Origin: Dipteris shenzhenensis
Taxonomy: Eukaryota > Polypodiophyta > Polypodiopsida > Gleicheniales
NCBI GenBank assembly: GCA_047967505.1
Contig: CM106541.1
DNA length: 64,000 bases
Direction: 5' to 3' (one strand)
Below the pieces are notes generated by a model that did no database searches, was not told the origin of the DNA, and saw only the letters and a program-made list of their open reading frames with translations. Shown piece by piece: positions 33,924 through 46,249 of the stretch (positions are counted from its first letter, which is position 1; each line of letters opens with the position of its first letter). Position numbers and translations under genes: made by a program.

Positions 33924-34402
33924 CTAGATATTATGAAAACAAGAAGCAAAAATGTGCAGAGGCATAAACCAAGACAACCTTACCCATTTAGAGCCAAATA
34001 TAAACTTCATGGCCATGCCCACATCCTTTGAAATATTTTCCTTGTATGATTGCATTGTTCTTGTGTCCACCATGCTGCAATCCATGTCTTCAAGTTGTGG
34101 TGTTGCAATGCATTAAAGATGGCCATAGCCTGATGCCATCCTTGGAGTAATGTACTTGGCATTATACCAATAGATATTTCTCTATTTCAAAGAAGAGGAC
34201 TTCTCTCTAGCATGCATTTGCCTTCCTAAATCCTCATGAATGGCAGTAAACTTACCTAAGAAGCACTCGACTGGTTCCCTCTCCTCAAAGTGTGAAGGAA
34301 ATACATCTGCTATGCACAAGTGCTATTTCAAAATACAATTTCAAACTGACTCATTACACTAGTTCTATTTCAAAATGCAATTTCAAGCTGACTCATTACA
34401 CT

Positions 34403-34852
34403 TCAAAATCTTACACAAAATGCAGACTTACAATGCGATGGTATTGTCAATTGATTGCTTGACGGAGGAAGGCGCATGTCCTTCCCCATGTAGATGTGTT
34501 GCACCTTTGCAAGCAATCCTTTCTTCCCAAGCTTGAACTTCACAATGCAGCCCTTCCATTCATGCAAAAGATCACCTCTTTTGCTCTTGGGAAGCTTATG
34601 TGGACCCTTGGCAGATCCTCTCATGACTATCCAATCATTCAAGCTATAGGTGCAAGGCACCCATTTACCCAATGCATTTTTGCTCCTGTGGGACATAGAG
34701 TACATGTATGGTCTCCTCACCATGCTTGTACATAGGTCACAATAGCAATAGTGGACTAGAAAGTGCAGCTTGGAGGGAGAGAGTAGCTCCAATACAGGGA
34801 GAGAGAGGGAGAAGTTATGGAGGGTGCAATTGAAGGTTGAGAGAAGCTCCAA
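34403..34852 (-). pseudogene. unidentified exon, minus strand
   Basis: The plausible coding part is YCYCDLCTSMVRRPYMYSM through GDLLHEWKGCIVKFKLGKKG to VQHIYMGKDMRLPP, with a CxxC pair. The first 35 residues come from a repeat-like leader. It may be an upstream exon of the same element gene as 33,603-33,923. Low certainty. Confidence 0.3.
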
Positions 34853-34858
34853 GAGGTG

Positions 34859-35095
34859 TTGTAGCTAGGAATGGAGGGAGAAAGAGTAGAGGGGGATGAG
34901 CAGCTACTCCAGGAGATGTTGTAGCTAGGAATGGAGGGAGAAAGAGCAGAGGGGGATGAGTAGCCACTACAGGAGGTACTGTAGCTAGGAATGGAGGAAG
35001 AAAGAGCAGAGGGGGATGAGAAACTGCTGCTATAGGAGGTGCTGTAGCTAGGAATGGAGAGAGAATCAGCAGCTACTACAGGAGGTGTTGGAGAG
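34859..35095. repeat. minisatellite, about 60-bp unit, four copies
   Basis: The unit starts tgtagctaggaatggaggga and contains gagggggatgagcagctact. Four copies are in tandem, the last shortened. It may be the 5' region of the minus-strand gene. Confidence 0.8.
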
Positions 35096-35493
35096 GGAGA
35101 AACATAGTGGACCAGCAAAGCAGGAGGGGGCAGAGAAGATGCCAAATGAGTTCCCACATCTGAAAAATGGAGGGAGAATGGACTAGAGAAGAGGAGGGGC
35201 AAGGCCTATAACAAGCTGAGAGGGGGGAAAAATTTACACAGAAGGGCCCATCGCCTCTTGAATGACTTGTAGGTTTGTTTGGGGGAGGTGCATATGGGAG
35301 AAGGGTCAAGCATGGGTTGAGGGGGGGGGTGGTTTGAGTGGTCCTAGGTGTAAGAGGAGTAGCCAATAGGGGTTGTTTGCAAGTCTGCCTACCCTCCACC
35401 TCAACATGGCATTGCCCCACAAAAAGGAGCACTCCCGTTGGTACACCTCAAATACCTCACTAATCCCTTGAAATTAGGAAACACTAATTGGGG

Positions 35494-35739
35494 CTCGGGG
35501 GGGTCACTATGTATAAACCCTCTATATCACATGCATTCAAGGACTATTTCTAAAATCCCTTATTTGTAAAATTTTCATGAACAAAATGTACCCTTTTTCT
35601 ATACAAATTTGTAAATTTTTCCTAAAATTGTTTTAAATACTCCCTTATGTAGATTAACTTTTGTAAAAATTAGATATTAAAAATGTCCTTCTATTGAAAT
35701 CACATGATAGGGTTACATATGATGAGTGACCCCCTCGAG
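35494..35739 (+). mobile_element. hAT-like MITE copy 1, 246 bp
   Basis: Terminal inverted repeat CTCGGGGGGGTCACT at the left and AGTGACCCCCTCGAG at the right. Flanking 8-mers aattgggg and aattagag fit a target duplication with two later changes. No coding capacity. Confidence 0.85.
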
Positions 35740-36029
35740 AATTAGAGGCCCTTTGGAGACCCCAATTCTCCCCTAATGCTTTTTGAAATAGAAATTTTGT
35801 AGCAAACAAGGTTGTATATACTTCAACATGTATATGCTTTTGTCTATCGGCTCATTTGAGCATTTCTAGGAGCTTCTTCACGACTTTAAAAAACTCCCAT
35901 GCTCTAGCCAATCTCTACTCCACTAGTCCTTGGTGCCCATCTGCGACACAATATCTTGCCTCGACTCCAACAGAGATTAGCGGGCGGCGACTCCAGCAAC
36001 GCCTCTCCTCCTAGGATTGCTCAAAGTCT

Positions 36030-36125
36030 TCATAGTTGACCCGACTCTCCTGGTTCATGCAATGAGCCATGACTCCATTGACCCAACTCTCCTAGTCCAT
36101 GCAATGAGCCACAACTCCATTGACC
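36030..36125 (+). repeat. short tandem duplication, about 42-bp unit
   Basis: The unit gttgacccgactctcctggt..gcaatgagccatgactccatt occurs twice and a third time in part. The surrounding 35,760-36,450 stretch shows no gene I can support. Confidence 0.75.
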
Positions 36126-36449
36126 ATTTACAGCCTCCACGGCCCAAAGCACAAGCCTCACAGACGGAAGCTACTCTGAGTCCATGCAGCGCCTTCTAAA
36201 TGCTCGGCTCCAACGAGGAGCTCTCTTGCAAAGACACTCTCCAACCTTCATAGTGGCTCCAGCTTCTTAGCCCGTGGCTTATGTCATAGGCTTTCATTAT
36301 GCAAGTAGAAATCTCCCTCACCCCGCCACTGGGCCATCGACACGACGGACATTCATTTCCATTTCTCTTCCAAGGATCTCTGTTCCTTGACACATGGCAT
36401 TCGAGTTTGCCAACCACAATTAGGTATATTTTACCTTGGTTCAAATAAG

Positions 36450-38365
36450 GATAAGGCTGGTTAAGTTAAGCTACCTTGGTTAGGTTTAGCCATGGTCACA
36501 TTTTGTTAAACATGAGTTAGGGTAGTTGGTTAAGATTGAGCCACATGGCAACCTTATCCACATGTGCCATGTCATCAGCATTTTGCCCAATCAGCATCCA
36601 TGTCAGCAGAGTGTCTCCTAGGGACAGTTCTCCACACAAGCACACTTTTGCATTTCTACATGTCACACACATTGCCACATCACCATTGTGACACCTCATC
36701 CATTTGGATCCCCTCCTTGGACAAAGTTTGTCCTATCCTTTTGAGAGCCATATCTTTTGATCAGGGAATTTGGAGGTGATCCAAAAAGCAAAAATTCTCA
36801 CCAAATTGTGCTCTACGCGTTGAGCACCTTAGATCTGATATTTGACATTTCCACAAGCTAGCATCATTAATTCCTCATCATCGGACCACTCTTGATCCTT
36901 TGCAATGCACCAAACACTTAAAATGAATTAAGATAAAATTCATTTGCTGTATTTTGTGCATCAACATGTAATCTAGTTGTAGACTAGCGCTGCCATAGAG
37001 GAGATCCAACTCCACCAATCTAAGTAATCCATTGCCACATTACTCGATTAGTCCCCACCGGCATCAGTCCATGTGGTTCTATCATTGGTATTCACTTTCA
37101 CACATTTGACACCACTTCAGTTCTCTTGGCATTTGGTACTTCATCACTCAGTGTGACACTTGGCAATGATCTTCCTCTCAAATTCAGGATTGTTGCATTC
37201 TTTTTGCATGCACACATGCAATCCATGTACAATCACATTTGTTGACTAGTTTTGGCATTGGTTCCTACACATTCACATCAACCTTGTACAACCTATTGGC
37301 TACTCCCGACACACAGTTGTCATCGTTAGCTTATAGGCATGATCCTTGGCACATTGCAGTTCTTCTACCATGACTTGGTTCTGACAATTTAGTGTAATCC
37401 CCCCAGTGGAAGCTCTTTTACAGTGTTCTCATGGGTAGACATTCTCATACAGTACATGGATAAGCTAGTTGCACAAAGCACTAGACCATCTCCACCATGA
37501 AGTTATCCACATCACACAGTTGATAATAAACTAATCATGATTCTGGGCGAGATCCATGAGTGGAAAGAGAACCTTCTTTGACCATTTATTACCACAGGGT
37601 ATAGATCAACACAGTCTAATTCTAGTGATGTACAGCCATCACATTCATGCATGGATCCAACTCCATTTACTGTCACCATTGATGCACATACTTAGCAAGA
37701 GTTCACCTACGATCATGCAGTTCTTCAGCAGGTAATTCCTTAGTATAAGGCACTCACATCTTCTGCCGTATGCAGATATGTGCCCTAATGCATCCAGCTC
37801 TTTAGGTGACTCCATTCCAGCATCCATCATTGACGCTTTCACCTTTGACATAGAGCATACCTTTAGCTCAGTTCCCTTCAATAGTTCAGATCAGAAGATC
37901 AGTCTTTAGGACATTCCAACATCGGCTTAGTTATGCTGCATTGCATCCTTGGATCCAGTTATGACCACCACTTTTGATCAGCAGATCATTGCTCAGCACA
38001 AGGATACATATGGAGCAATGTGGTCTTGCCCTAGTGCAGTAGATATCATCAGGTTCAGCCATAGCACAATGTGGGGAGACTTAGTGTTTCATCATGCACT
38101 TATGGATGTCGTGTATAGTCCATACTTGATGCAAATTAGTGGTTGGATCCACGATTATAGATCAGTCCCTATATTAGCATTTGGCACCTCATTTGCCTCA
38201 GGAACATCTTATGTTTTTACATTTGTACTCCAGGCTTCTAGGCCTTTCTACTATCAGCTCCTTCTCGACGAGCCTATGATAGATGCTACATCTCAGGCTG
38301 ATGGATGTTTAGCTATGCACACACCAGATGACCTCCAGCTCATGACAGTTGAGCATACAGGTTTG
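36450..38365. other. no recognisable gene; likely retroelement debris
   Basis: About 1.9 kb of balanced composition with scattered short frames. A 167-codon plus frame (37,949-38,452) begins MDPVMTTTFDQQIIAQHKDT, but its sequence resembles no family I know. Its 3' part overlaps LTR-element internal sequence that is full of stops in the inverted copy, so I do not call it a gene. Confidence 0.4.
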
Positions 38366-39042
38366 ATAGGTTACCATACCATGTTAGTTTTATGGGCTTC
38401 TTCTTCAGTAGAGCAGCGTATCATACCTGCACCTTTGGCCCTAGATTTTTAGCCCCTAGATCACTTTGTCCACACCGATTATGTGGTCTTCTTTGACCCC
38501 ACATCATTCGATAGAGATTACACTACTACAACATACCTCTCACTTTGCTGTCAGTTCTTTTGGGTTGGTGACACTCTTGTATGTCACAACCTACCGGATC
38601 ACATCTCCATCACTACATTGACTAGCGTCACATCCAGATGCCACCTCTTCCACAGGTCAGCTACATAGTCCACGATGACTCATGACATGTTCATCTTTGA
38701 CATGTTCGGTATGCAACCATACACACAGTTCTCCATGCAATCATCTTTTGATTAACTAGTTTTTCATCTAGGTGGACTTGACTTTCTACATATTTCCTTC
38801 CTCTTCCCTTCGGCCTATCTTTTGGGTTTTATTCCCAAAGTCGAAGGATGGCCCACAACTTAAGAGGGGGAAATCCATGATATGTATAGGATCGTAAGTT
38901 GTACTCATCGTACATGCTTCTACTATGTAGTCATTGAGCTCACGTACGCACATACTACTCTGATTTCTTTTCAGTATTGGATGCTATCATATGCACCAAA
39001 TGAAATTCACAAACAAGTCTTGTACATGCACCCTCTACTTAC

Positions 39043-39287
39043 CTTGGGGGGGTCACTATGTATAAACCCTCTATATCACGTGCATCCAAGGCCTATTTCT
39101 AAAATCCCTTATTTGTAAAATTTTCATTAATAAAATGTACCCTTTTTCCATACAAATCTGTAAATTTTTCCCAAAATTGTTGTAAATACTCCCTTATGTA
39201 AATTAAATTTTGTAAAATTTACATATTAAAACTTTCCTTCTGTTGAACTCACGTGATAGGGTTACATATGATGAGTGACCCCCCTAG
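39043..39287 (+). mobile_element. hAT-like MITE copy 2, 245 bp
   Basis: Starts CTTGGGGGGGTCACT and ends AGTGACCCCCCTAG. Perfect 8-bp target duplication ctacttac at 39,035-39,042 and 39,288-39,295. It is inserted just upstream of the purine tract of an LTR element. Confidence 0.95.
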
Positions 39288-39316
39288 CTACTTACCTAGT
39301 GCAATTTAAGAGGGGG

Positions 39317-39487
39317 TGTTAAAGATAGTGTAAATTGCACTATCCACATAGGGCATAGGGGCAAACCCTAACCCTAACCCTAAGGGGTTCACATGTATAT
39401 CTTCATGTTCATTGTCAATACACTTACTGTACAGGTAGCTATATAGTGTGCACTCCTCTCTCTCTCCCTCTCTCACTTCCATTATCA
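39317..39487 (+). repeat. LTR (3' LTR of copy 1), 171 bp
   Basis: TG..CA ends (TGTTAAAG..TATCA) with a (ccctaa)3 telobox-like run near 39,366. Matches the LTRs at 40,362-40,525 and 42,042-42,215 in reverse orientation. Confidence 0.85.
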
Positions 39488-39950
39488 GAACCCACTTCAA
39501 TGTCTCATGGCACTCTTTCGGAGTCTCAAATGATGCAAGCCACCATATATCTTTCTCTGATTGCACTAAGAAATTTTGATCTACTTCCTCATTCTGTTGA
39601 ACAAAGGCTAAGGCTTTATTCATAATGTAGATGCTCACTCTCTCTAACTTGTGTTCTTTCACCAATTTATCTTCATCCATTTTGATGAAAAATATGAGCT
39701 TTCCATTACATTCTATACAACAATAGAGAGAAATCATTAGGATAAACATGATATAGGAAATGAACTAAGTAAAGTGCAATAATGTAATGGATTTCCTCTT
39801 ACCATCTTCTCTCATGCCATAGATATTCACCATTTTTTATTACAGTTCCTCAACATCTAAGTAGACATTGTTGAAAGCATTCATCTCAAAGGTTTGCAAA
39901 CTAGATTTCTTTTTACTCTTCCAAGGCATTGTGCCCCTTACGCAATGGTA
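39488..39950 (-). pseudogene. gene fragment, copy 1 of an inverted pair
   Basis: Minus-strand exons read LQTFEMNAFNNVYLDVEEL (near 39,905), then KMDEDKLVKEHKLERVSIYI and EKDIWWLASFETPKECHETL down to the LTR at 39,487. A near-copy in the opposite orientation lies at 42,990-43,450. The second exon is open for about 85 codons. No family recognised. The LTR cuts its 3' end. Confidence 0.5.
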
Positions 39951-40361
39951 CCGTCCAAGTGATATCTCTTACACGTTGGTTTGTTTTGCGTTGTGCACAT
40001 CTCACAGACCTGAGGTGTGGGTAGGGGCACTATAGACTTCTTTTACTTTCCCAAAATAGTAGACTTGAAAATTTTGAAAATAGATGTGTAAGCTTCATGA
40101 CTTACACTAGTAGTATCATAAGCTGTAAGCTCCTTTGCACCCACAATATATTTGAAGTCCTTGATTAGCAACTTGCACACATAGGCGCTTGTGTCTTGGG
40201 TCCCTTAGTATCCCAACTTGCACACATAAGCACTTGTGTCTTGTGTCTTGGGTCCCTTAGTGTTTGAATTACATCGTTTGCCTTCAATAAACTAGCTAGA
40301 GGATATGAATAGTCAATATCATCCCCATCCGTTCTTCCCATTACATCTTCCATGAACTTCT
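39951..40361. other. spacer between inverted LTR elements
   Basis: Contains a short direct duplication of cacataggcgcttgtgtctt / cacataagcacttgtgtctt (40,170-40,250). No gene. Confidence 0.4.
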
Positions 40362-42215
40362 TGATAGAAAAAGTGAGAGAGTGAGATAGAGAGGAGTGCA
40401 CATGATATAGCTACTTGTACACTAAGTGTATTGACAATGAACATGAAGATATACATGTGAACCCCTTTGTTTAGGGTTTGCCCCTATGCCCTATGTGGAT
40501 AGTGCAATTTACACTATCTTTAACACCACCTCTTAAATTGCATTGTGTAAGTAGAGGGTACATGTACAAGACCTTTTTGTGGATTTCGTTTGGTGCATAT
40601 GATAGAGATATGATAGCATCCAAAACTGAAAAGAAATCAGATTAGTATGTGCATATGTGAGCACAATGACTACATAGCGGAAGCATGTACAATGAGTACA
40701 GCTTATGTGGTCTTGTACATAATGTGGATTTCCCCCTCTTAAGTTGTGGGTCATCCTTCACCTTTTGGAATAAAAACCAGAAGAGAGACCGAAAGGAAGA
40801 GAAAGGAAATGCGGGGAAAGTCAGGTCCACCTGGATCAAAGACTAGTCGATCAAAAGATGACTACATGGAGAACTGTGTATGGCTGCGTGCTGAACACAT
40901 CATAAGTTAACGTGGACTAAGCAACTACTCTATGGAAGAGGCATCTAGATGTGAGGCTAGTCAATGTAGCTATGGCAATGTCGTCCGGTAGATTGTGACA
41001 TTCAAGAGTGTCACCAACCCAAAAGAATTGACATCAATGTGCTAGGTATGCTATAGTAATGTAATCTTTGTCGAATGATGTGGGGTCAAAGAAGACTACA
41101 TAGTCGATGTGGACAGCGTGATCGAGGGGCAAAAAATCTAGGGCCAAAGGTGCAGGTATGATACATTGCTCTGCTAAAGAAGAGGCCCATGAAACTAACA
41201 AGGTATGGAAAACTATTTCAGAGATACTCACTCGAGGTCATTCACATTGGGTTTTTGCTACTCATGAGAGTGAAGGTGCTTGAAGTTACGTGAAGAAGCT
41301 AGAGCTGCCAGAGAGCATGCCATTGGAGAAGTTGGGAAGGCCGTTGTTGCATGCACGCCTCACTTGGCATGGGTGTTGGTGGCTGAGAGGGTAGCTGGAG
41401 GTCGTTAATGGAGGTGAGGCACTAGGCGAGTTGGAGAGCTCATCGCAGGAGCTTGTGCTTTGGCTTGCATGAAAACTTGGGTCCTCATTGAGGTGAAGGA
41501 GTTGGCAGGGCTTTGCCCTCCATAGCTAAAGCACCAGATGCCTTTTTTATGCCGAAGTCCTGATCTCTGTCTCTCTAGAAAGAAGAGGAAAGGCTATGCC
41601 AAAGTAGCGAAAAACTCTCCCTCTTTCTCTCGATAGAGAATCAACATTAGTCTGCTAGATACTCAGAATACTACTCCCTCTATCTTTCAAAAGATCTAGC
41701 AATAGAATATGGAGAGCTCTCTCTCAATAGAGAACATCAAAGAAACCCTCTAAGCTTCAAAACACCATAAAATGAGCTCCAGATAACAGATCTAGGAGCT
41801 TTTTTAAGCAAAACAAAGATAGAGAGGAGATCTACAAGATGAACTCTTCAAGAGAAGAAGATGACTCAAATTGAGGGCTTGTTGCCTTGATGAAACAAGG
41901 GCTTAACGCCTTGATGGAACAAGGGCTTAAGGCCTTGACGAAGCAAGGGCTTGCTCTCTCTCTCTCTCTATAAACCGAAACCTCATAAAGGAGGGCTTGA
42001 CACTCATGAAGGGAGTGGGAGCACCATCGGCTCTAATACCATGATAGCAGAAGTGAGAGAGGGAGAGAGAGAGAGAGGAGTGCACATGATATAGCTACCT
42101 GTACACTAGGTGTATTGTCAATGAACATGAAGATATACATGTGAATCCCTTAGGGTTAGGGTTAGGTCTTTCTCCTATGCCCTATGTGGATAGTGCAATT
42201 TACACTATCTTTAAC
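40362..42215 (-). mobile_element. 1.85-kb non-autonomous LTR retrotransposon, minus orientation
   Basis: 5' LTR 42,215-42,042, primer binding site directly after it, non-coding interior, purine tract (rc of cacctcttaaattg at about 40,526-40,539), 3' LTR 40,525-40,362. LTRs differ by deletions (164 against 174 bp). No pol gene, so it must be mobilised in trans (TRIM/LARD-like). A clear 5-bp target duplication is not visible. Confidence 0.8.
42029..42041 (-). other. primer binding site, initiator tRNA-Met type
   Basis: On minus, TGGTATTAGAGCC follows the 5' LTR end ..TATCA directly. The usual plant tRNA-iMet site is TGGTATCAGAGC, one mismatch. Confidence 0.85.
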
Positions 42216-42289
42216 AGTTCCTAAAGAAGAACACAAGCAAAACTTAGTCACAAATAGTGTAGCACAAAAGAGTATAATTTCATTGGAAC

Positions 42290-42535
42290 CTCGGGGGGGT
42301 CACTCATCATATGTAACCCTATCACGTGAGTTCAACAGAAGGATATTTTTTATTTCTAAAATTTACAGAAATAAATATACATAAGGGACTATTTAAAATA
42401 GTTTTGGAAAAAAATTACAGATTTGTATAGAAAAGGGGTACATTTTATTAATGAAAAAATTACAGATAAGGGATTTTAGAAATAGGCCTTGAACGCACGT
42501 GATATAGAGGGTTTATACATAGTGACCCCCCCGAG
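42290..42535 (-). mobile_element. hAT-like MITE copy 3, 246 bp
   Basis: Ends CTCGGGGGGGTCACT / AGTGACCCCCCCGAG are perfect inverted repeats. Perfect 8-bp target duplication attggaac at 42,282-42,289 and 42,536-42,543. Reverse orientation relative to copies 1, 2 and 4. Confidence 0.97.
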
Positions 42536-42790
42536 ATTGGAACATTTAATAACCAACCTTGTAGCCCAAATTCTCCTCTTTCTAGCACCATCAGTGGGTG
42601 CCAATGCATCCATGTTATGTAAGTACCTTATTTTCCTATCCTTCAATCCCAAAGGTGTTTCTTTCATCTTTTGTACTCATTCTTATTTCTTCTCTCGTTC
42701 CTTCTCTGTGGCTCATTGAACTTGATTGTATATAGATCTTTCCAAGCCTTTTTTGGTTTCAGCTAGCTTATAGAGTGACTCTTGTAATTT

Positions 42791-43450
42791 TTGTCACTCC
42801 AAGTCCAATGCTTTGGCTTGATCATGTTTGCTTGGGTGTATCCAATCACAAAACTATTTTTGGGGCCATTTTGGGGTTGCGACGTGATGCGCTTCTCACA
42901 AAAAATTGAATTGTGTGGACCCGTGCCCTTTGAGACTTGCATGGCAAGAAGCAAACCAATGTATAAGAGAAATTCTTGGAGGCTAGGTCATTGCGTAAGG
43001 GGCACAATGACTTGGAAGAGTAAAAAGAAATCTGTTTTGCAAACCTTTGAGATGAATGTTTTCAACAATGTCTACTTAGATGTTGAGAAACTACAATAAG
43101 AAATGGCAAAATTCTATGGCATGAGAGAAGATGGTAAGAGGAAATCCATTCCAGCATTGCACTTTACTTAGTTCATTTCCTATATCATGTTTATCCTAAT
43201 GATTTCTCTCTTTTGTTGTACATAATGTAATGGAAAGCTCATATTTGTCTCAAAATGGATGAAGCTCAATTGGTGAAAGAACACAAGTTAGAGAGAGTGA
43301 GCATTTGCATTATGAATAAAGACTTAGTATTTGTTCAACGGAACGAGGAAGTAGAGTAAGATTTCTCAGTGCAATTAGAGAAAGATATATGGTGGCTTGC
43401 AACATTTGAGACTCTGAAAGAGTGCCATGATACATTGAAGTGGCTTCTAG
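42791..43450 (+). pseudogene. gene fragment, copy 2 of the inverted pair
   Basis: First exon 42,791-43,133 ends MREDG|gtaagagg and contains LQTFEMNVFNNVYLDVEKLQ (then a TAA). Second exon from about 43,240 reads KMDEAQLVKEHKLERVSICI to EKDIWWLATFETLKECHDTL, with a TAA after NEEVE. The upstream part (FETCMARSKPMYKRNSWRLG) looks coding. Unknown family; same gene as 39,488-39,950. Confidence 0.5.
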
Positions 43451-43530
43451 ATAGAACAAGAATCCCATCGACGATCCAAAGACAAGAGGAAGGGAAAACA
43501 TGCCACCTAACCACTTTTCATCACACAGTC

Positions 43531-43776
43531 CTCGGGGGGGTCACTATGCATAAACCCTCTATACCACGTGCGTTCAAGGCATATTTCTAAAATCCCTTAT
43601 CTGTGTAAATTTTCATTAATAAAATGTACCCCTTTTCTATACAAATCTGTAAATTTTTCCAAAAATATTTTAAATAGTCCCTTATGTATATTTATTTCTG
43701 TAAATTTTAGAAATAAAAAATATCCTTTTGTTGAACTCACGTGATAGGGTTACATATGATGAGTGACCCCCCTGAG
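43531..43776 (+). mobile_element. hAT-like MITE copy 4, 246 bp
   Basis: Starts CTCGGGGGGGTCACT, ends AGTGACCCCCCTGAG. Flanking 8-mers acacagtc and acactgtc differ at one base. Confidence 0.95.
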
Positions 43777-44936
43777 ACACTGTCTTTGCCACTTGTCATT
43801 GGGCACCACACCCATGCATATCATTAAAATTGAAGGTTGGCTTCAAGAGACTACCACACTACTTCTTGGCATGATAATTAGATGCAATCTATCATTCTGA
43901 ACATTGCCGCAGTGTAAGACCATATTAGGAAAATTGGGAATATCCCAAGTTCCACTTTTTTTAGGACTCACAATTTCAGTCAAAAAAATGATAAATTTTA
44001 AAACATATTTTCTTAAAAAATATGTTGTTGTCATCTCACAAATTTATGAAAAAATACCATGTTCATGAGTACATATTCAAGTTAGTAAGGCTAATATATA
44101 CCTCATATTGCCAACAATCTATGGAAAATTTGGCTTGAATTCTGCCTATTTTTTCTGCATTAAATACTACAATTCAAACATGCTTCACCATTGCATTTAA
44201 TTTTCTCTATTTGTATGTGCTCATATAAAAATTTATGAAAGTAGATAGATCTTTTTTATATTGATAATGATCTCATTTCACATCCATATACAATCATTCT
44301 TTCCTTATTTTTTAACCATATCATTTGTGAAATAATGCAAAGGGCTATCTTGAGACAAATTTTCCTCATGCTATATGGCATCAACTTTTAGCAACCTATT
44401 AAAAAAATACAAAGAGGTACAAATACTACTCAAGATATGGCATCAATATTAGCCACTTCTAAGAAAATTTTGCATTCATGAGTACATATTAAACTCAATA
44501 TGACCAATGCATACTTCATCGTGCCAAAATTTGATGAACAAATTGGCTCTAAATCCTTGATCAAGGTCGATTTTCAATTTGATTATACTAGAATTCACTT
44601 GTATTGGCTTGTTTTAAAGACATTATATATTGAAGATATTGCTTAGATGCTTTCAATGTTGCATTAACAACTTCTCTTTCCAAGATTTGGTTTTGTATAT
44701 CCTCTTCAATGTTGCTATAAGTTTGAAAAGTATGTTTGAAATCATTTATTATTTCCAACATTTTTAATTTGATTATACTAGAATTCACTTGTATGTGCTT
44801 CTTTTGTACTGAATTATTGCATGTGCTCATATACAAAATTATGAAAATTAAAAATTTTCTGTTGAGCTCCTTTGTCCACCCTATAGCCATAATGTCATGT
44901 TTTCCTTTATCTATTATTGAAAAAGGTCATCTAGAA
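43777..44936. other. AT-rich spacer, no gene seen
   Basis: The phrase tttgattatactagaattca occurs twice (44,578 and 44,767). No supported coding sequence. Confidence 0.4.
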
Positions 44937-45182
44937 CTCGGGGGGGTTACTCATCATATGTAACCCTATCACGTGAGTTCAACAGAAGGATATTTTTTAT
45001 TTCTAAAATTTACAAAAATAAATATACATAAGGGACTATTTAAAATAGTTTTGGAAAAAATTTACAGATTTGTATAGAAAAGGGGTACATTTTATTAATG
45101 AAAAATTTACAGATAAGGGATTTTAGAAATATGCCTTGAACGCATGTGGTATAGAGGGTTTATACATAGTGAACCCCCCGAG
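44937..45182 (-). mobile_element. hAT-like MITE copy 5, 246 bp
   Basis: Starts CTCGGGGGGGTTACT, ends AGTGAACCCCCCGAG. Perfect 8-bp target duplication atctagaa at 44,929-44,936 and 45,183-45,190. Confidence 0.97.
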
Positions 45183-45190
45183 ATCTAGAA

Positions 45191-46249
45191 ATATCTAGAA
45201 CAACAAGTCATTAAGAATCTGATGGGATATAAAGAAAAAAACAAAACAAATAAACAAGTATGGAAATGGCATGCATATTCCTAGAAATAACACTCAATGA
45301 ACCTTGCTTTGAAGAATCATGATACAAAATTTCCCTCAAAAGGGCATGAGGCATGAGCACCAAAATTGGCTCATGGGGACATGAATGTATGACTCCACAA
45401 GAAGATATCTCAAGAAGGGTATACAACCTCATACTATATAAAACAAAAAATTGAGACCTACATTGGTCTTCTCAATCTGTATCACTGTTAGAGACTAAAC
45501 TATCCCATTCTCATTCGCACTCCATATCTCTTACTAGGATTTCATCCCTAGCATGCTCCAAATCCCTTGTCCTCTCCAAAGCTATCACCCAAGTTAAGCC
45601 TCATGCAAAATGGAAAAGTTAATTAAGTATACCAACATTACATAATTTAAAAGAAGCTAGCTAAATACAAAAGTAAGAGTATTCAAATATCTATCACAAA
45701 TGCATTAACTGGTGAGATAGTAAGTAAGATACTTACAAAATATGTTCTAAAGTGACCCTTGTGACTACTCCCAAGGGAGAGGGTCTACTATTTTTTTGCT
45801 AGGAATGTGTCACTTCTCGATGGTGGATCCATCTCAGGGTCTCTCTTGATCTCTTCCTTTGTTGATATCCTCCTTTCCAAAGCACCAAACCTCCAAGTAA
45901 CTGACATAAAGATCAACTAGACAAAAGAATGACTAATTTAACCTTTCATTTTTAAATTATGAACATCCACAAGCTATGATTTACAAAAGTCCATTACTAG
46001 ACTTAGTGTCACATCATTGCTCTATATTATATTTATGTAAACATACCATTACCTACCTAAAAGCACTTATAACATCAATGTTAAAGGTTGTTTCCCACCC
46101 AAACGTGTAGTACCCATGTCATAGTATTTAGTTCTATACACTTGAGTGAACAAAGTTATTAACAATGTCTACCATACTAGAAATTCCACACCCTTCCAAT
46201 GTATTTCTTTCTTTTATGTCTTATTCAAGGTTCTTCATTGCAAGTCATT
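45191..46249. other. no gene recognised
   Basis: Balanced-to-AT-rich sequence without a supported frame or repeat. Confidence 0.4.

Larger units (their letters stand above)
38366..39487 (+). mobile_element. truncated LTR element, copy 1, with 3' LTR
   Basis: Internal sequence 38,366-39,316 matches the minus strand of 40,526-41,225. It ends in the purine tract ttaagaggggg and then the LTR starting TGTTAAAGATAG at 39,317 and ending ..TATCA at 39,487. A MITE (39,043-39,287) is inserted in it. No 5' LTR was found. No reverse transcriptase or integrase is encoded. Confidence 0.7.

Noticed and set aside
37949-38452. 167-codon plus-strand frame
   Set aside because: No family signal; its 3' part is LTR-element interior that is full of stops in the inverted copy.
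44588-44890. 100-codon minus-strand frame
   Set aside because: AT-rich composition, no domain, no splice or repeat support.
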